From NCBI GenBank assembly GCA_037447655.1, contig JBBHKE010001684.1, forward strand, positions 530,200 through 594,199: a stretch of DNA of 64,000 nt, given 5' to 3'. Positions 1 through 10,844 of this stretch are shown piece after piece. The translations under genes and the position numbers were made by a program. Origin of the DNA: Zygnema cylindricum (lineage: Eukaryota > Streptophyta > Zygnematophyceae > Zygnematales > Zygnemataceae). Position 1 is the first letter of the stretch. Each line of letters opens with the position of its first letter. Below the pieces are notes generated by a model. That model saw only the letters and a program-made list of their open reading frames with translations. It did not search any database and had not been told where the DNA came from.

Positions 1-650
1 AGTTTGAGGAATACTTGAGAGAAGAGGGAGTACAGCACCAGAAAACCGTACCAGATAACCCTGAACAAAATGGGGTAGCTGAGAGGTTGAACAGAACACT
101 AGGAGATAGTGCATGTAGTATGTTGGCTGACAAGAAAGTAGGAAAGAGAGTTTGGGCAGAGGCCATGAACAATGCCAACTACATGAAGAATAGAGTCCTT
201 ACCTCAGGTGTAAAGGGAATGACACCTTGTGAGAGATGGGTGGGAAGGAAACCATTTATCTCTCACCTTAAAGTATTCGGTAGCCAAGTTTACATTCTTG
301 ACACGGATAGGAAAAACTGGAAACTAGATGCTAAAGGAAAACCTAGATACTTGGTAGGATATGATGAGGATGTCAAAGGATATATAGTGTATGACTTAGC
401 AAAGAGAGATATGATTCTGGTTAAACACCTAGTTGTCATGGATGAAGGGAAGTCATTTGACCCCTTTAAATATACCAAGAAGATAAGAATCAGATTTGAG
501 TGTGAAGGTGACGAGGACTCCGTCATTCCAGAAAGGGACATGAGTGAACAGAGATTGCAAATTCTGGGGAGATCCAAGACACAGGAGATCCACCGAAAAC
601 CACACATATTCCTATTGATTTTGATTAAACAATAGAGGAAGAATCGCAAC
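1..650 (+). pseudogene. Copia integrase, C-terminal half (fragment of copy A)
   Basis: The frame open from about base 15 to 635 starts just before the catalytic Glu segment NGVAERLNRT of the DDE integrase core. It continues through the Copia-typical WAEA, YERW-like (CERW), HLKVFGSQV and LVGYDEDVKGY motifs to HLVVMDEGK, the end of the integrase region. The two catalytic Asp segments are outside the window. The frame is lost near 590-640 in the linker before reverse transcriptase. Integrase would insert the element cDNA into host DNA; this copy is only a fragment. The minus-strand frame over 290-649 is a shadow. Confidence 0.85.
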
Positions 651-849
651 CGGCTTCTATGGATAAGGGAGCCGACGAGACAGTAAGGTGAAATCTAAGG
701 CTTCCCTCCATCCCAGCTTCGGAGTTTGAGGGGGTGAGAAGGAGCAGATAAAGGATCCAGGAAAAATAGGCTGCTCACAAGGTAACTAAGCTATCTCACC
801 CAGATGAGCCTCAATCATAATTGGAGGCAGTAAACAATCTGGAAAAATA

Positions 850-1843
850 CAAATGCATTAGAGCCATAAATGATGAGATGGCCTATATCACGGAAGCAAA
901 TACTTGGGAACTAGCGGATTGTCCTCCGGACAGAAAAACCGATTGGTTGTAAATGGGTGTTTAAACTAAAACTTAACTCAGATAATACCATTGAGAGATA
1001 TAAGGCTCGATTGGTAGCAAAGGGGTTCACCCAAAAAGAAGGGATTGACTACGAGGAGACTTTTGCTCCAGTTATTCGGTTCCCATCACAAAGGATTCTC
1101 CTCACTCTAGCACCAGCGTAAGACATGGAAATATACCCGATTATTATTAAGATTGCCTTTTTTAATGGTGAGTTAGAGGAAGGAATTTTCATGAGACAAG
1201 CAGAGGGATATGTGGAGGAAGGAGAAAAAAACAAAGTGTGCAGGCTCATAAAATCCTTATATGGACTGAAGCAGGCTCCCCGACAGTGGAATAAGAAACT
1301 AGATGAGTTTCTCAACGGTTTGGGATATATACGGATCATTTTTGACCATTCTATCTATATGTTTGAGGATGAGAATGGTGTCATTTTTATTGGAATCTAT
1401 GTGGATGATCTGCTTCTGCTCAATAAGTCTTTGGAAAAGATCAATAGGCTAAAGAAAGATCTGAGAAGCAGATTTGATATGAAAGATTTAGGTGAGACAA
1501 TATACATTTTGGGGATCCAAATGGAGAGAGATAGGGGGAAACGGATTATTAGACTTACTCAGAAAGAGGTGATAGGTAATATGCTTGAGAAATTCCATAT
1601 GGAAAAGGCTAACAGTTGTACCACTCCCATGGACTTGAAAAAGGTAAGTGATGTGAGTGTAGAAGGAGGAGTGATGATATTAGATGATCAGATGAGTCTA
1701 GAGGAGAGAGAGTTTATGAAGTCTATCCTTTATAGACAGGTCGTAGGAAGTTTGACCTACTTTATAAACTATACCAGGCCGAACATAGCGGCAGCAGTTG
1801 GAGTACTCAATACAAGTCTTAATGATCCTTGGAAGAGAGACTA
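850..1843 (+). pseudogene. Copia reverse transcriptase (copy A, inactive)
   Basis: The region reads as a Copia reverse transcriptase. The fingers segment [19 protein letters not shown] lies near 990-1050. The segment GELEE...RQAEGY lies near 1170-1210, LIKSLYGLKQAPRQW near 1245-1290, the catalytic IYVDDLLLL near 1400, and LGIQMERDR near 1510. The YVDD box is intact. The first catalytic Asp, normally in QMDVKTAF, is replaced because the sequence here reads PIIIKIAF. A stop (TAA) lies just before the conserved DMEI segment near 1120, and a shift occurs near 940. It is clearly dead as an enzyme. Confidence 0.88.
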
Positions 1844-1844
1844 G

Positions 1845-2393
1845 GAGGCAGCTAAGAGAGTCATGAGATATCTAGAGGGAACCAGAGAGTTATAGTTGCA
1901 TTAGGGACGGGAGCACACTGACATCACTACTTGGAGTGATGCTACTTATGGTGACACACCTATGGAAAGATGCACTTCTGGGTATGTGTTGTATGTGGGG
2001 AAAGGTGCTTGTTGTTGGAGCAGTAAGCAACAAAAGGTGGTTGCTCAGTCTACTATAGAGGCTGAGTACATGGCCTCTTATTTTGCTGTGAAAGAGATGA
2101 TGTGGGTCAAATCCTAGTTCAAGAACTGGGGTATATGAAGGAGGGAGTGCATGAAGTGTTTTGTTATAACCTAGCTGCCATTACAATTGCAGCTAATCCA
2201 AAACATCATTTAAGGCTAAACATATGGATATAAGATTGAGTTTTGTGAGAGAAAAAGTTGAGAATAAAATTATGAATCTTGTATGTAGATCTAATGAGGA
2301 AATGGTGGATGATATGATGACAAAACCGGTGCCTTCTCCCAAGTTAAATATTGCAGAGAAAAATGTGGATTGAAACTGAAGTTAAAGTTAGAC
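1845..2393 (+). pseudogene. Copia RNase H domain (copy A, inactive)
   Basis: Downstream of the reverse transcriptase and in broken frames are the RNase H landmarks of Copia elements. These are WSDATYGD near 1933, the WSSKQQ-like segment near 2015, the AEYMAS segment near 2064 (catalytic Glu), and a diverged CDNxAAI segment near 2165 in which Asp has become Tyr. The end is the HxDIRxxFVRExVE segment near 2220-2260 and the DMMTKPVPSPK tail near 2315. Stops and a shift near 2116 break it. It ends just before the polypurine tract and LTR. Confidence 0.8.
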
Positions 2394-2409
2394 TAGAAAA
2401 TAAGGGGAG

Positions 2410-3427
2410 TGTTGAAATTATTAGATTTATAAGGTATTTTCTAAGTCTGAATTTATTAGTAAAAACAACAAAAGTAAAACCGCAGGCAGCTTGCCTCCAC
2501 CTCTTCCTGATGCTCCCCATACTTGTTGTAGTCAGTGAAGGAAAGAGAGGATGGTTGAGCCATGGCTGCCTTAGCTCCATAGGCAAGACTTAAAAGTGAC
2601 ATAAGTCACTCTCAACAAAAGGTTGAGTCCGGCAGGACTCGAACCCCCGACCGACAAAGCGTGGCGTAGCCGTCAGCTCTAACCGGTCTGTCGTAGAAGT
2701 TTGTTACATTACATGGGGTACGATATTTATTTAAACATGAAACATAACACTAATCGTATTAACGTAACTGTGAAAAGGAAACATAGAGACACAGCAAATT
2801 TAGTGCGTACATCAAATCCGCCGCACGAAATAAATGAGTCAGACATTTATTTCAACGGCGTACATTAAAAGCCGGTCTTCATCCGACGACACTAATCGTC
2901 GCCGAGGTCCCGGAATGGTCACTTTGGCGGTTTTCGGACGTGGCGTAATGTGGTGTGACTTAGCGATACGTGGCAGGATTGAATTGAGCAACGGGTATCC
3001 CGGAAAATATAAGGATGATTTAGACGGCGACACGCGTCCACTCCATTGCCTTGTCGTACAGAGGACGTACATAAAGTACATCGACCACAATACTTTTTGG
3101 TACTTTAAAATATTCAGATTGGAGCGTACTTTAGTAGATAGGGTTTATGAGAGAGATGTAGGACTTAGAATAATTTTAGACAGTCACCTCTCCTTTGGGA
3201 GCTTTGTATAAATTGGGATCTTTGCTGGCTCATAACTAATCGCTTGGTTGGTCGATTTCATTGATATTTTTTGCTACACACTCAGGGGAGTCCAAGCTCC
3301 ACATGAGTGCAGTCAAACTATCAGTCTGCCATCTTGGGTAGTAGTGATTGTGACTTGAATTGGGTTAGTTACACACTATCTAGAGGCTTTTTGTATTCTG
3401 TCGTCCAATGGAGGACACACATTTGCA
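2410..3427 (+). repeat. Copia-1 3' LTR of copy A
   Basis: It starts TGTTGAAATT directly after the purine tract at 2394-2409. It is homologous to LTRs at 26449-27523, 33467-42071 (split), 46351-47401 and 62172-63114; for example, the segment around GAGCCATGGCTGCC recurs in all. It ends about CACATTTGCA. Length is about 1018 bp, against 1051-1075 for the better copies. It includes a tRNA-like stretch on the minus strand (listed separately). The open frames inside it (for example 2834-3211) have no recognisable product. Confidence 0.8.
2622..2694 (-). other. tRNA-derived segment inside the LTR
   Basis: Read on the minus strand, this stretch has GGTTAGAGC, typical of the 3' half of a tRNA D-arm, and, about 30 bases on, GGGGTTCGAGTCC, a perfect B-box/T-loop motif. 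That spacing is close to the normal D-arm to T-arm distance. The acceptor and anticodon stems do not pair well, so it is not a functional tRNA. The homologous part of the other Copia-1 LTRs keeps a degraded version, so it belongs to the LTR family. Confidence 0.55.
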
Positions 3428-3758
3428 TTGTGCAGCCAGGTGTTCAGTCTAGACATAGATCAGTCAATTTGAAAATAAGATCCAAAAGGAAAAGCAAGAT
3501 ATCTTGTAGGATATGATGAAGAAATAAAGGGGTATAAAGTCTATGACCTTAAAAGACAAGATGTAATACTAGTAAAACATCTAGTGGTGATGGATGAAGG
3601 GAAGTCTTTAGATCCCTTTAAGTATACAAAGTTAGTCAAAATCAAATTTGAGTCAGAAAATTGTGATGACTATGACCTCCCCAATTATCCAAGTTTTCGA
3701 GAAGATGATGATCTTGCAAGTACAAACCAGACCAAAAAGAAGCAAATAGTGATACCTC
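3428..3758 (+). pseudogene. Copia-1 copy F, integrase C-terminus (left piece)
   Basis: The stretch begins abruptly in the SQVFSLD segment of Copia integrase. It runs through RYLVGYDEEIKGYKVYDL and HLVVMDEGKSLDPFKYT into the acidic linker NYPSFREDDD and then NQTKKK. The same order is seen in copy B on the other strand. It is cut at ACCTC (3754-3758) by insertion of copy E. The same coding sequence resumes after the second ACCTC at 12575-12579. There are two stops near its start. It is a decayed fragment of the oldest layer. Confidence 0.8.
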
Positions 3759-4657
3759 TATTGAGAAAAAGTAATTAATATTCACTTCTTAGTTTAAACT
3801 CTAGAGAAAAGAGAGAGAGAGTTGTCATTAAGGCTCCCCCCATAGTCAGAAAGAAAGAAGCAAACACGCAGAACAAACTGATAAATGACCAAAATTATGC
3901 CCTCGACCAAAACTTAACCTGATCTACAAAATACTATGTATTCGAACGCCTTATCCATTAAGGCGATAAAAGAACGATACACGTACGTGGTTTGATATCT
4001 AATTAAAGATTTACGCGACGTCACTTTTACTAAAATAGACCAAATTGACAAAACAACACATATAGACAACGGCGCTCGCGGACACGAAATCTAACCATGA
4101 AAAATATATGATCGAACGGACATCGTCACCGCCGCAAAACCCGAGGGAACCTTTGGTGGCTTTCAGACAATTCGGCGCGTTGTGCCACGTGGCGCCACAT
4201 CCTTAGACGTCGGATAAGATGGGAGGAGGAACGATGGTTCCCAAGCTTACAAGTGTCAACTAGAAGGCCATGTTGTACAATAGCTGTACAATAAGTAAAA
4301 TCAGCCACTATACCTTCTTGTACTATACACTCTTTTGATTGGTCTATGGTACAATTGTAGGTAGCTGTGATTAGGAGTTTAGGAACTTAGCGTGTTTGAG
4401 ACGCCTCTCTCTAGGTGACCTTTTATATTTATAGGCCATCTTTGGCTAGCCATAACTTACTGCTTAGGGGAGAAAATTCAGTGAATATTTTTGCTTTTCA
4501 CTCAAGGGAGTCTTGTCTTCACAGAGGTGAGAGTGGTTACAGTATTTGTATTCATGGGAGGCACTTATTAAGTGGGAAAGTGGAAGGGGAAAATATTATC
4601 ATAGAGGCTTTACATAGACTGCCCATTCTGTGGTATAATGGAGACCACAAAATTTAC
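3759..4657 (+). repeat. Copia-1 5' LTR of copy E
   Basis: It is homologous to the split 3' LTR at 9074-12574; for example, GATACACGTACGTGG and GTGCCACGTGGCGCC occur in both. It holds the undisturbed target sites of both X insertions: TAGAC at 4063-4067, and the region at 4345-4360 corresponding to 10840-10844/12274-12278. It ends against the diverged PBS at 4658. The first bases read TATTGAG, probably a mutated TG start. Confidence 0.8.
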
Positions 4658-4672
4658 GATTATCGGCCCACC
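4658..4672 (+). other. Primer-binding site of copy E (half-tRNA type, mutated)
   Basis: GATTATCGGCCCACC lies directly after the 5' LTR. It differs at two positions from GGTTATGGGCCCACC, the form in copy B, which is the complement of the anticodon arm of plant-type initiator tRNA-Met. One mutation also destroys the ATG that begins gag in copies B and C. Confidence 0.65.
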
Positions 4673-5770
4673 CTCCAGGGTGCCCATATGCAATAGGTCA
4701 GACTTTCTTTACTGGGAAATGATGATGTAGGGGGAACTTTTTGAGAAGCACCTATGGGGCATAGTGTGGGGGAAAATTCGATGCCCACCTCCACCTGCGT
4801 TTGGAGGATCACGTTTTTTTGGTACCTCTGTCATAAGAGCTTCTAAAACATCAGCCACCATCACCAACGATGAAAGGGAGGAAATAATCATGGAAGGAGA
4901 AAAGGGAGGAGTTGCTTCTCGAGGGACTTTTTTGTCAAGGACGATATCGACACCAACATCACCAGGAATGGTACCAACATCACCAACATTGGTGACAGGC
5001 AGCTAGACCGAACAATCATAATATGAAAAATCGAACTATAAGGACAAGGTTGATAAGCTCTTAATCCTCAAAAGTGTAATAAAGGGTATTGCCATTCCCT
5101 TTATGCATGTTAGATCTTCCTCTTATATTTGGGTGTCTCTTATAAACAAATGTAAGAGTGGGTCATTGCAGCAGTAACAATTGGCAAAAAATAAGATTTG
5201 AGCTTATATTTACAAGGGAGGAAGTATGAATGATTATTGCAATGACTTAGGAGCATTATTTGGAGAACTAGAGAGCGTAGGTAACTCATGGTTTAAGAGA
5301 TAGAGAGTGAATACAATAATAACGAAACTACCTGAAGAGTATGAGAATATCATTAATCGGTTGCAGGATCTAGGTGAAAGCAATTGGAATTGGGATGACA
5401 CAGTGGGGATGATTTTAGTGAAAGAAAGTACTATAGAACCTAGGAGAGGAAGTCTGAGTGTTCAAGCATTGGCTGCAGGATTTAATTAGCGGAAGCGTGA
5501 TGAGGAAAAGGGAAATGATCCTTATCGAAATTTTGGAGGAAAAGGACAAAGAGATGGCAGATTTGATCCACAGGGGAGAGGAGCTCCTCGAGGTGGATTA
5601 TGTCACTTTTGCAAGAAATCGGGACATTAGATGGCTAATTGTGTCAAGCCTGCAGATCTCCAAATGAAAGATCGAAAAGGTTCCTCAAAAGATGGAGGAA
5701 AGAAAAAGGCTTTTCTGACTCAAGTTCATGACGAGGAAGAAGATGACGCAACCAAATAGGATGAGGAGCT
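4662..5770 (+). pseudogene. Copia gag (copy E, inactive)
   Basis: The sequence matches the gag of copy B in order: the GPPSRVP start, then ETxKMKVN-like helices, the segment KLPEEYENIINRLQDLG near 5325-5370, and MILVKESTIEPRRG near 5410. A zinc knuckle of the CX2CX4HX4C type (CHFCKKSGH...MANC) lies near 5598-5642, but a stop lies inside it, just before its Met. Several shifts and stops occur between 4700 and 5300. Gag would form the nucleocapsid shell of the intracellular particle. Confidence 0.8.
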
Positions 5771-5849
5771 TGAGGGGCTTCTTCTTAAACCAAAAACCAC
5801 TGAAAATCATGCACACATTCTACGGAGACAAAAGTGTGCTTTCAGAGGT

Positions 5850-7240
5850 AAGAGAGATCCACCTGAAGATGGGTGGATCATAGACTCAGGGGCCTCAATG
5901 CATATGTGCAAGGATAAGAGGTGGCTTACTAAATTATGAAAAATTCCAACAGTTGAGATAGAGTATGGAGATGGCAGAGTAGAAACCACAAGTCTTGTTG
6001 GATCTGTTGATTTAAAAGTTTTAATTGATGGAAAGGCCTCAGTTGTAACACTCTCAGATGTTCTTTACATTCCATAGCTTAGCAAGAATCTAGTCTCTAC
6101 ATCTGTTCTAGATGAAAAAGAGTTCAAAACCGGAACTAACAAAGGAATCTTCACTGCTAGCTTTGATAATGAGGTTTATTTCATAGCTTCAAAGGGTAGT
6201 CAAAAAATGTTCAAAATTGTACTTTGCAATGAAAATGGTGTTTTGTACTCGTGTGGAAGTGATATGATGCTTTGGCACAAGAGGTTGGGGCATGTGAATC
6301 TAGATATATTAAAGAAAATGAAGAAAAAAAGTATAGTGGATGGAGTTGAGTTTGGAGATGATGAGACCTCAAATGATTGTAGTGTATGTGCCCAAGGGAA
6401 AATTGATAGACTTCCATTTCCAAAGGCATCCACATTTAGAAGATAGAAAGCATTAGATCTAGTCAACACTGATGTTTGGGAACCAGCTAGGTATGCTTCA
6501 CATGGGGGGAAAAGATGGATGCTAACCATTACACATGATTGGTCTAGATACACTAAGGTATATTTTCTTAGACATAAGTCAGAGGTACTAAGATGTTTCA
6601 AAGAATACAAAGAATGGAGTGAAAAATTACATGAAACCTTAATAAAAGAGATAAGAAGTGATGATGAGAAAAAATACACCTCAAAGGAATTTGAAATTTT
6701 CTTAAAGAAGAAGGAATTCATCATGAGAAAACGGTTCTTTATTATCCAGAACAAAATGGAGTAGCAGAAAGAGTAAATAGAACTTTAGGATATATGCCCA
6801 AAAGTATGCTTACTGATAAAAGGATAGGATTACAGTTTCGGGCAGAGTTTATGAACTATGCTAACTTCATCAAAAATAGAGTAATAACTTCAGCAAATGA
6901 GGAAAATTCGTATGAACGGTGGACGGGAAGAAAACAAGATTTGTCTAGTTAAAGAGTGTTCAAAAATCAAGTCAACAGTTTGGATTCTGATAAGACTAAA
7001 TGGAAGTTAGAGGGAAGAGGGAAACCAGGATATCTTTAAGGATATGATGAGAGCACAAAAGGGTATCGAGAGTATGACTTAAAAAAGAGAGATATCATTT
7101 TGGTAAAACACATAGTAGTGATGAATGAAGTTAAGTCTATTGATCCATTCAAATTTAACAAAGAAGTCAAAATCAGATTTGAATCGGGTTAGTATTATGA
7201 CTTTGACTTTGGAAATGAACAGAAGGAAGACGGGGAGAAG
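5850..7240 (+). pseudogene. Copia protease and integrase (copy E, inactive)
   Basis: The protease active site is seen as IDSGASMHMCKDK near 5880, with downstream VSTSVLDE near 6097. The integrase HHCC zinc finger follows: WHKRLGHVN near 6270 and CSVCAQGKIDRLPFPK near 6380. Then come the first Asp in VNTDVWEPA near 6460, the second Asp in IRSDDEKKY near 6650 (normally RSDNGGEY), and the Glu in NGVAERVNRT near 6755. Stops break it at about 5937, 6077, 6444, 6950 and 7037. The C-terminal HIVVMNE segment is near 7110. Confidence 0.82.
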
Positions 7241-7499
7241 GAAAAATCTGTAGATGTACCAAAGGAGAAGGACAAAAAGACAACATCTGAGTTAACACCA
7301 CAATACGAAGTGGAAACCGACGAGGAACTTGTTCAGACACAGAAATTGGAAGATAGGGGAAATGAATATCTTCCTTAACAAAACCTAATGATGCATTCCA
7401 TACCAGAGTCAGATTTTGAAGGAAGAAGATGAAGTAGTAAACGGCTTTAAGAAAGACAAATAAACAATCACCTCAAAAAGATGTCTCACCTAGAAGAAC

Positions 7500-9060
7500 C
7501 TCAAACATACTTAGAGGCCATAAATACCCCAGTGAGCAGCCGGTGGATCACTACCATCAATGAAGAAATGGCCTCTATCATGGAATCCAATACATGGGAG
7601 TTGGTAGATTGTCCACAAGACAGAAAAATGTATTGAATATAAGAGGGTTTTTAAGCTTAAACTAAATCAAGATAATACCATTGAATGATATAAAGCTAGG
7701 TTGGCTGCTAAAGGTTAAACTCATAAAGAAGGAATAGATTATGAAAAAACCTTTGCAGCCGTAGTTAGATTCCCTTGTATCAGAATCTTCTTAAGTTTAG
7801 TCGCAGTAGAGGATATGGAAATACACCAGATGGATATTAAGACCGCCTTCTTCCACGGAGAGTTGGAAGAAGAAACCTACATGAGGCAACCGCAAGGATT
7901 CATGGAAAGTTGATAAGAAAGCAAGGTTTGCAAACTGATAAAATCACTTTATGGCCTTAAACATGCCTCCCAACAATGGAACATAAAGTTGGACGAATTT
8001 TTGATCGGTTAAGGGTATAACAAAATTAGTTTGGATCACTCTATATATCTGTTTGAGGATGAGAATAGAGTGATATTTATTGCTATCTATTTGATGATTT
8101 GTTAGTATTAAGCAAGTCCTTAGATAAGATTAACAAAACAAAACAAGATATGAAAAGTCGGTTTGACATAAAAGATCTCGCCGAAGCAAAGTACACTTTG
8201 GGAATTCAAATGGAGAGGGATAAGGGGAATAAAATTATAAGACTCACTCAGAAAGAAACTATTGGTAATATGCTACTTTGAAATGGAGAAAGCAAATAGA
8301 TGTACCACTCCCATGGATCTGAAAAAAGTGTCGGAGGGAAGTGAGGAGGGAGGAATATTGATTTTGAATGATGAGATGGATGAGGAAGAAATGAGGTTTA
8401 TCGAAGGGATTCCTTAACCACAAATTGTAAGCAGTTTAATTTACTTTATGAACTGAACACGTCCGAACATAGCTACAGCTGTAGGTGTCCTCGGTATAAG
8501 TCTAAAGGAACCTAGGAAAAGAGACTGGGAAGTAGCCAAAGAGTGATGAGATATTTGGTGGGAACAAGGGAATTGTGGTTGCATTTGGGAAGAGAGCACA
8601 CCGACATCACTAGTTGGAGTGATGCCAGTTATGGGGATGTGCTTTTAAGGCTATGTAAAACTGGATGTGTTGCAAATTGGATCTGGTACATGCTATTAGA
8701 GTAGCAAACAACAGAAAGTAGTTGCCCAGTCCACTATGAAGGCTAAGTACATGGCTTCTCGTGCTGCCACTAAAGAATTAATGTGGGTAAAATCTCTTGT
8801 TGAAGAACGTGGGTTCATGAAGTCTATAACTCAAAATGTCTTCTGTGATAATCAAGCTGCTATCTCTATTGGAGCTAACCCAAAACACCATGTCACAGCT
8901 AAACATATGGTTATGAGACAAAGCCAAGAGAAGGTTGAGAATAAAATAATTAGCCGTTCATTAAAAGTGATAAAGAGATGATTGGACATGACAAACCAGT
9001 GCCTTCACTCTAAGAAGTTGATTTTTGAGAAAAATCGTGGACTTAAATTGAAACCGCTAA
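7500..9060 (+). pseudogene. Copia reverse transcriptase and RNase H (copy E, inactive)
   Basis: Reverse transcriptase landmarks are the EVxxVVRFP-like segment near 7760, MEIHQMDIKTAFFHGELEEE near 7820-7870 with the first catalytic Asp kept, and KLIKSLYGLKHAS near 7935. The YVDD box near 8085 has lost one base, which shifts the frame in the active site; DDLLVLSKS continues in the new frame. RNase H landmarks are WSDASYGD near 8620, KAKYMAS near 8740 and CDNQAAISI near 8845. The tail KPVPSL is near 8990. There are many stops, including two in a row near 7910. Confidence 0.82.
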
Positions 9061-9353
9061 TAGTTAGCATGAGTGTAAAAAATATAACTAATATTCGTTT
9101 TTTACTTTAGAAGATAGAGAGAGAGAGTCACCATAGCTACTATAGTTAGAAAATATAAAAACCGTGAGTATTGATAAGACAAAGTGTTACTGACCAAGTA
9201 CACCTAAGTTTACAGAATACTATGTAGTATTACTCATTATCCATTAAGGCGTTAACGAAACGATACACGTACGTGGTTTGATATTTAATTAAATATTTAC
9301 GCGACGTCACTTTCACTAAAAAAGACCAAATTGACAAAACGACACATATACAC

Positions 9354-10555
9354 TGTTGTTTTGAAAAGTTAGTTTCGTGCATACACAACATTTTGTGTGC
9401 GCGCAACGTTTCGTATGTAGCGTATTGGATTTAATGTGGAGGTTCATATGGATTCATGGATTGGGGGAGCGAACGTGGGAAAAAACTAAAGTGACGTAGG
9501 TGACTAGTTGAGTGGCGCGAACAAGCATTGAGAAATGGACGGCGGATCGCTTCGCGATCCGATGTGTTTTATTTGAAGAACCTCTAAGTGTACGTCGCAC
9601 ATACGAAATTGATAATTGCTATACGATGTTATTTATGCAAGAAGACAAGAATTCGCTTCGCCACAATCGTGGGATATTAGACCACTCGCGCAGATTTCAT
9701 TTGTATTTTTGTGACCACGTGGCGCGACATCAAGGGTGCCAAATAAGAGCGACGAACGGCGGATCCGACATAGGCCGCCTTTATGTTTCCTAAGTAGTGG
9801 GGACACGAAATCGTGTCAACCACACGATATTTAATTTTGGACGTGCCAGATTATTTGACGAGATTCGTGGATTCTTGTTGACTTACTCACAATGTCTCAG
9901 CATACGATTTTGTGAGATTATGTGTAAATAATCGCAACATTTGTTTGTCTTATGTGTAATAGTTATTAAAGTCAATTTGCTCATTCTGACACACCTAAAG
10001 TATTCGGGTATACTAACACTAATCGAGGTAGCTGGTAGATTGTGTACGGCTGGTATGCCTCCGTACATTCACTAATGAGCCCTAGTGTATAAGTATAGGA
10101 CTTGGTCATTTCTGGGCTAAGGAACTTGCTGTTCAAAATCTCGTTTTTGGTCATTTTTGGTAATTTCATCTGAAGATTGCTCTCAGATCTATTAGCAGAA
10201 TTATCTGAAATTTTTCATGTGTGTTTCTACTTGTATTTTTAGTATTATCACATATTTGCAGGCCTAGTGTTTGTTTGGGCTGTGTTTTACTTCATTGTGA
10301 AGTTGGTCTGCTTTATCAAAGTTACAGCAAATTGTTTTTGTGCACCTTTGACTGGATGATTTGGTAATTCTGTTTGGTATTTTTATATGGAAATTTGTAG
10401 GAATACTTAATGACCTACGAAATATAAGCCTATGTAGTTTCAGCTTGTTTGGTTAATTTTGAGGAATTCTGAGTGGATTCAACATAAACTGTTTTTGCGG
10501 TAGTCTGTGGTTCTTTTGAGGGAGAATACATGGCTCGAAAGGGCTATGGACAACA
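9354..10555 (+). mobile_element. Solo LTR, family X-a
   Basis: This 1202-bp unit starts TGTTGTTTTGAAAAG and ends GGACAACA, with the TG...CA ends of an LTR. It is flanked by TACAC and TAGAC, a 5-bp TSD with one change. The empty site ACACATATAGACAACGG is present at 4055-4071 in the sister LTR. It contains the palindrome GGATCGC-TTC-GCGATCC near 9544. It is homologous to 20776-21941 and to 22202-28059 without its insert. There is no coding capacity; the frames inside are accidental. Confidence 0.85.
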
Positions 10556-10844
10556 TAGACAACGGCGCTCGCGGACGCAAAGTCTAACCGTGTAAAATAA
10601 ATGATCGAACGGACGTCGTTGCCGCCGCCAAACCCGAGTGAACCTTTGGTGGCTTTCAGACATTACGACGCTCTGTGCCACGTGGCGCCACATCATTGGA
10701 CGCCGAAAAAGATGGGAGGAGGAACGATGGCTCCCAAGCTGACAAGTGTCAACTAGAAGTCCATGTTGTACAGTAGTTGTACAATAAGTATAATCGGCCA
10801 CTATACCTTCTTGTACTATACACTCTTTTGATTGGTCTAGGGTA

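Larger units (their letters stand above)
1..3427 (+). mobile_element. Copia-1 family LTR retrotransposon, copy A (5' part outside the window)
   Basis: The order integrase C-terminal half, reverse transcriptase, RNase H, polypurine tract, LTR is the order of Ty1/Copia elements. The 5' LTR, gag, protease and integrase N-terminus lie before base 1. The internal part ends in a purine run (2394-2409) directly before an LTR starting TGTTGAAATT. The LTR ends near 3427, and the next bases fall in the integrase region of another Copia copy (F), so A appears to be inserted in F. The coding part carries several stops and frameshifts, so it is inactive. Confidence 0.85.
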
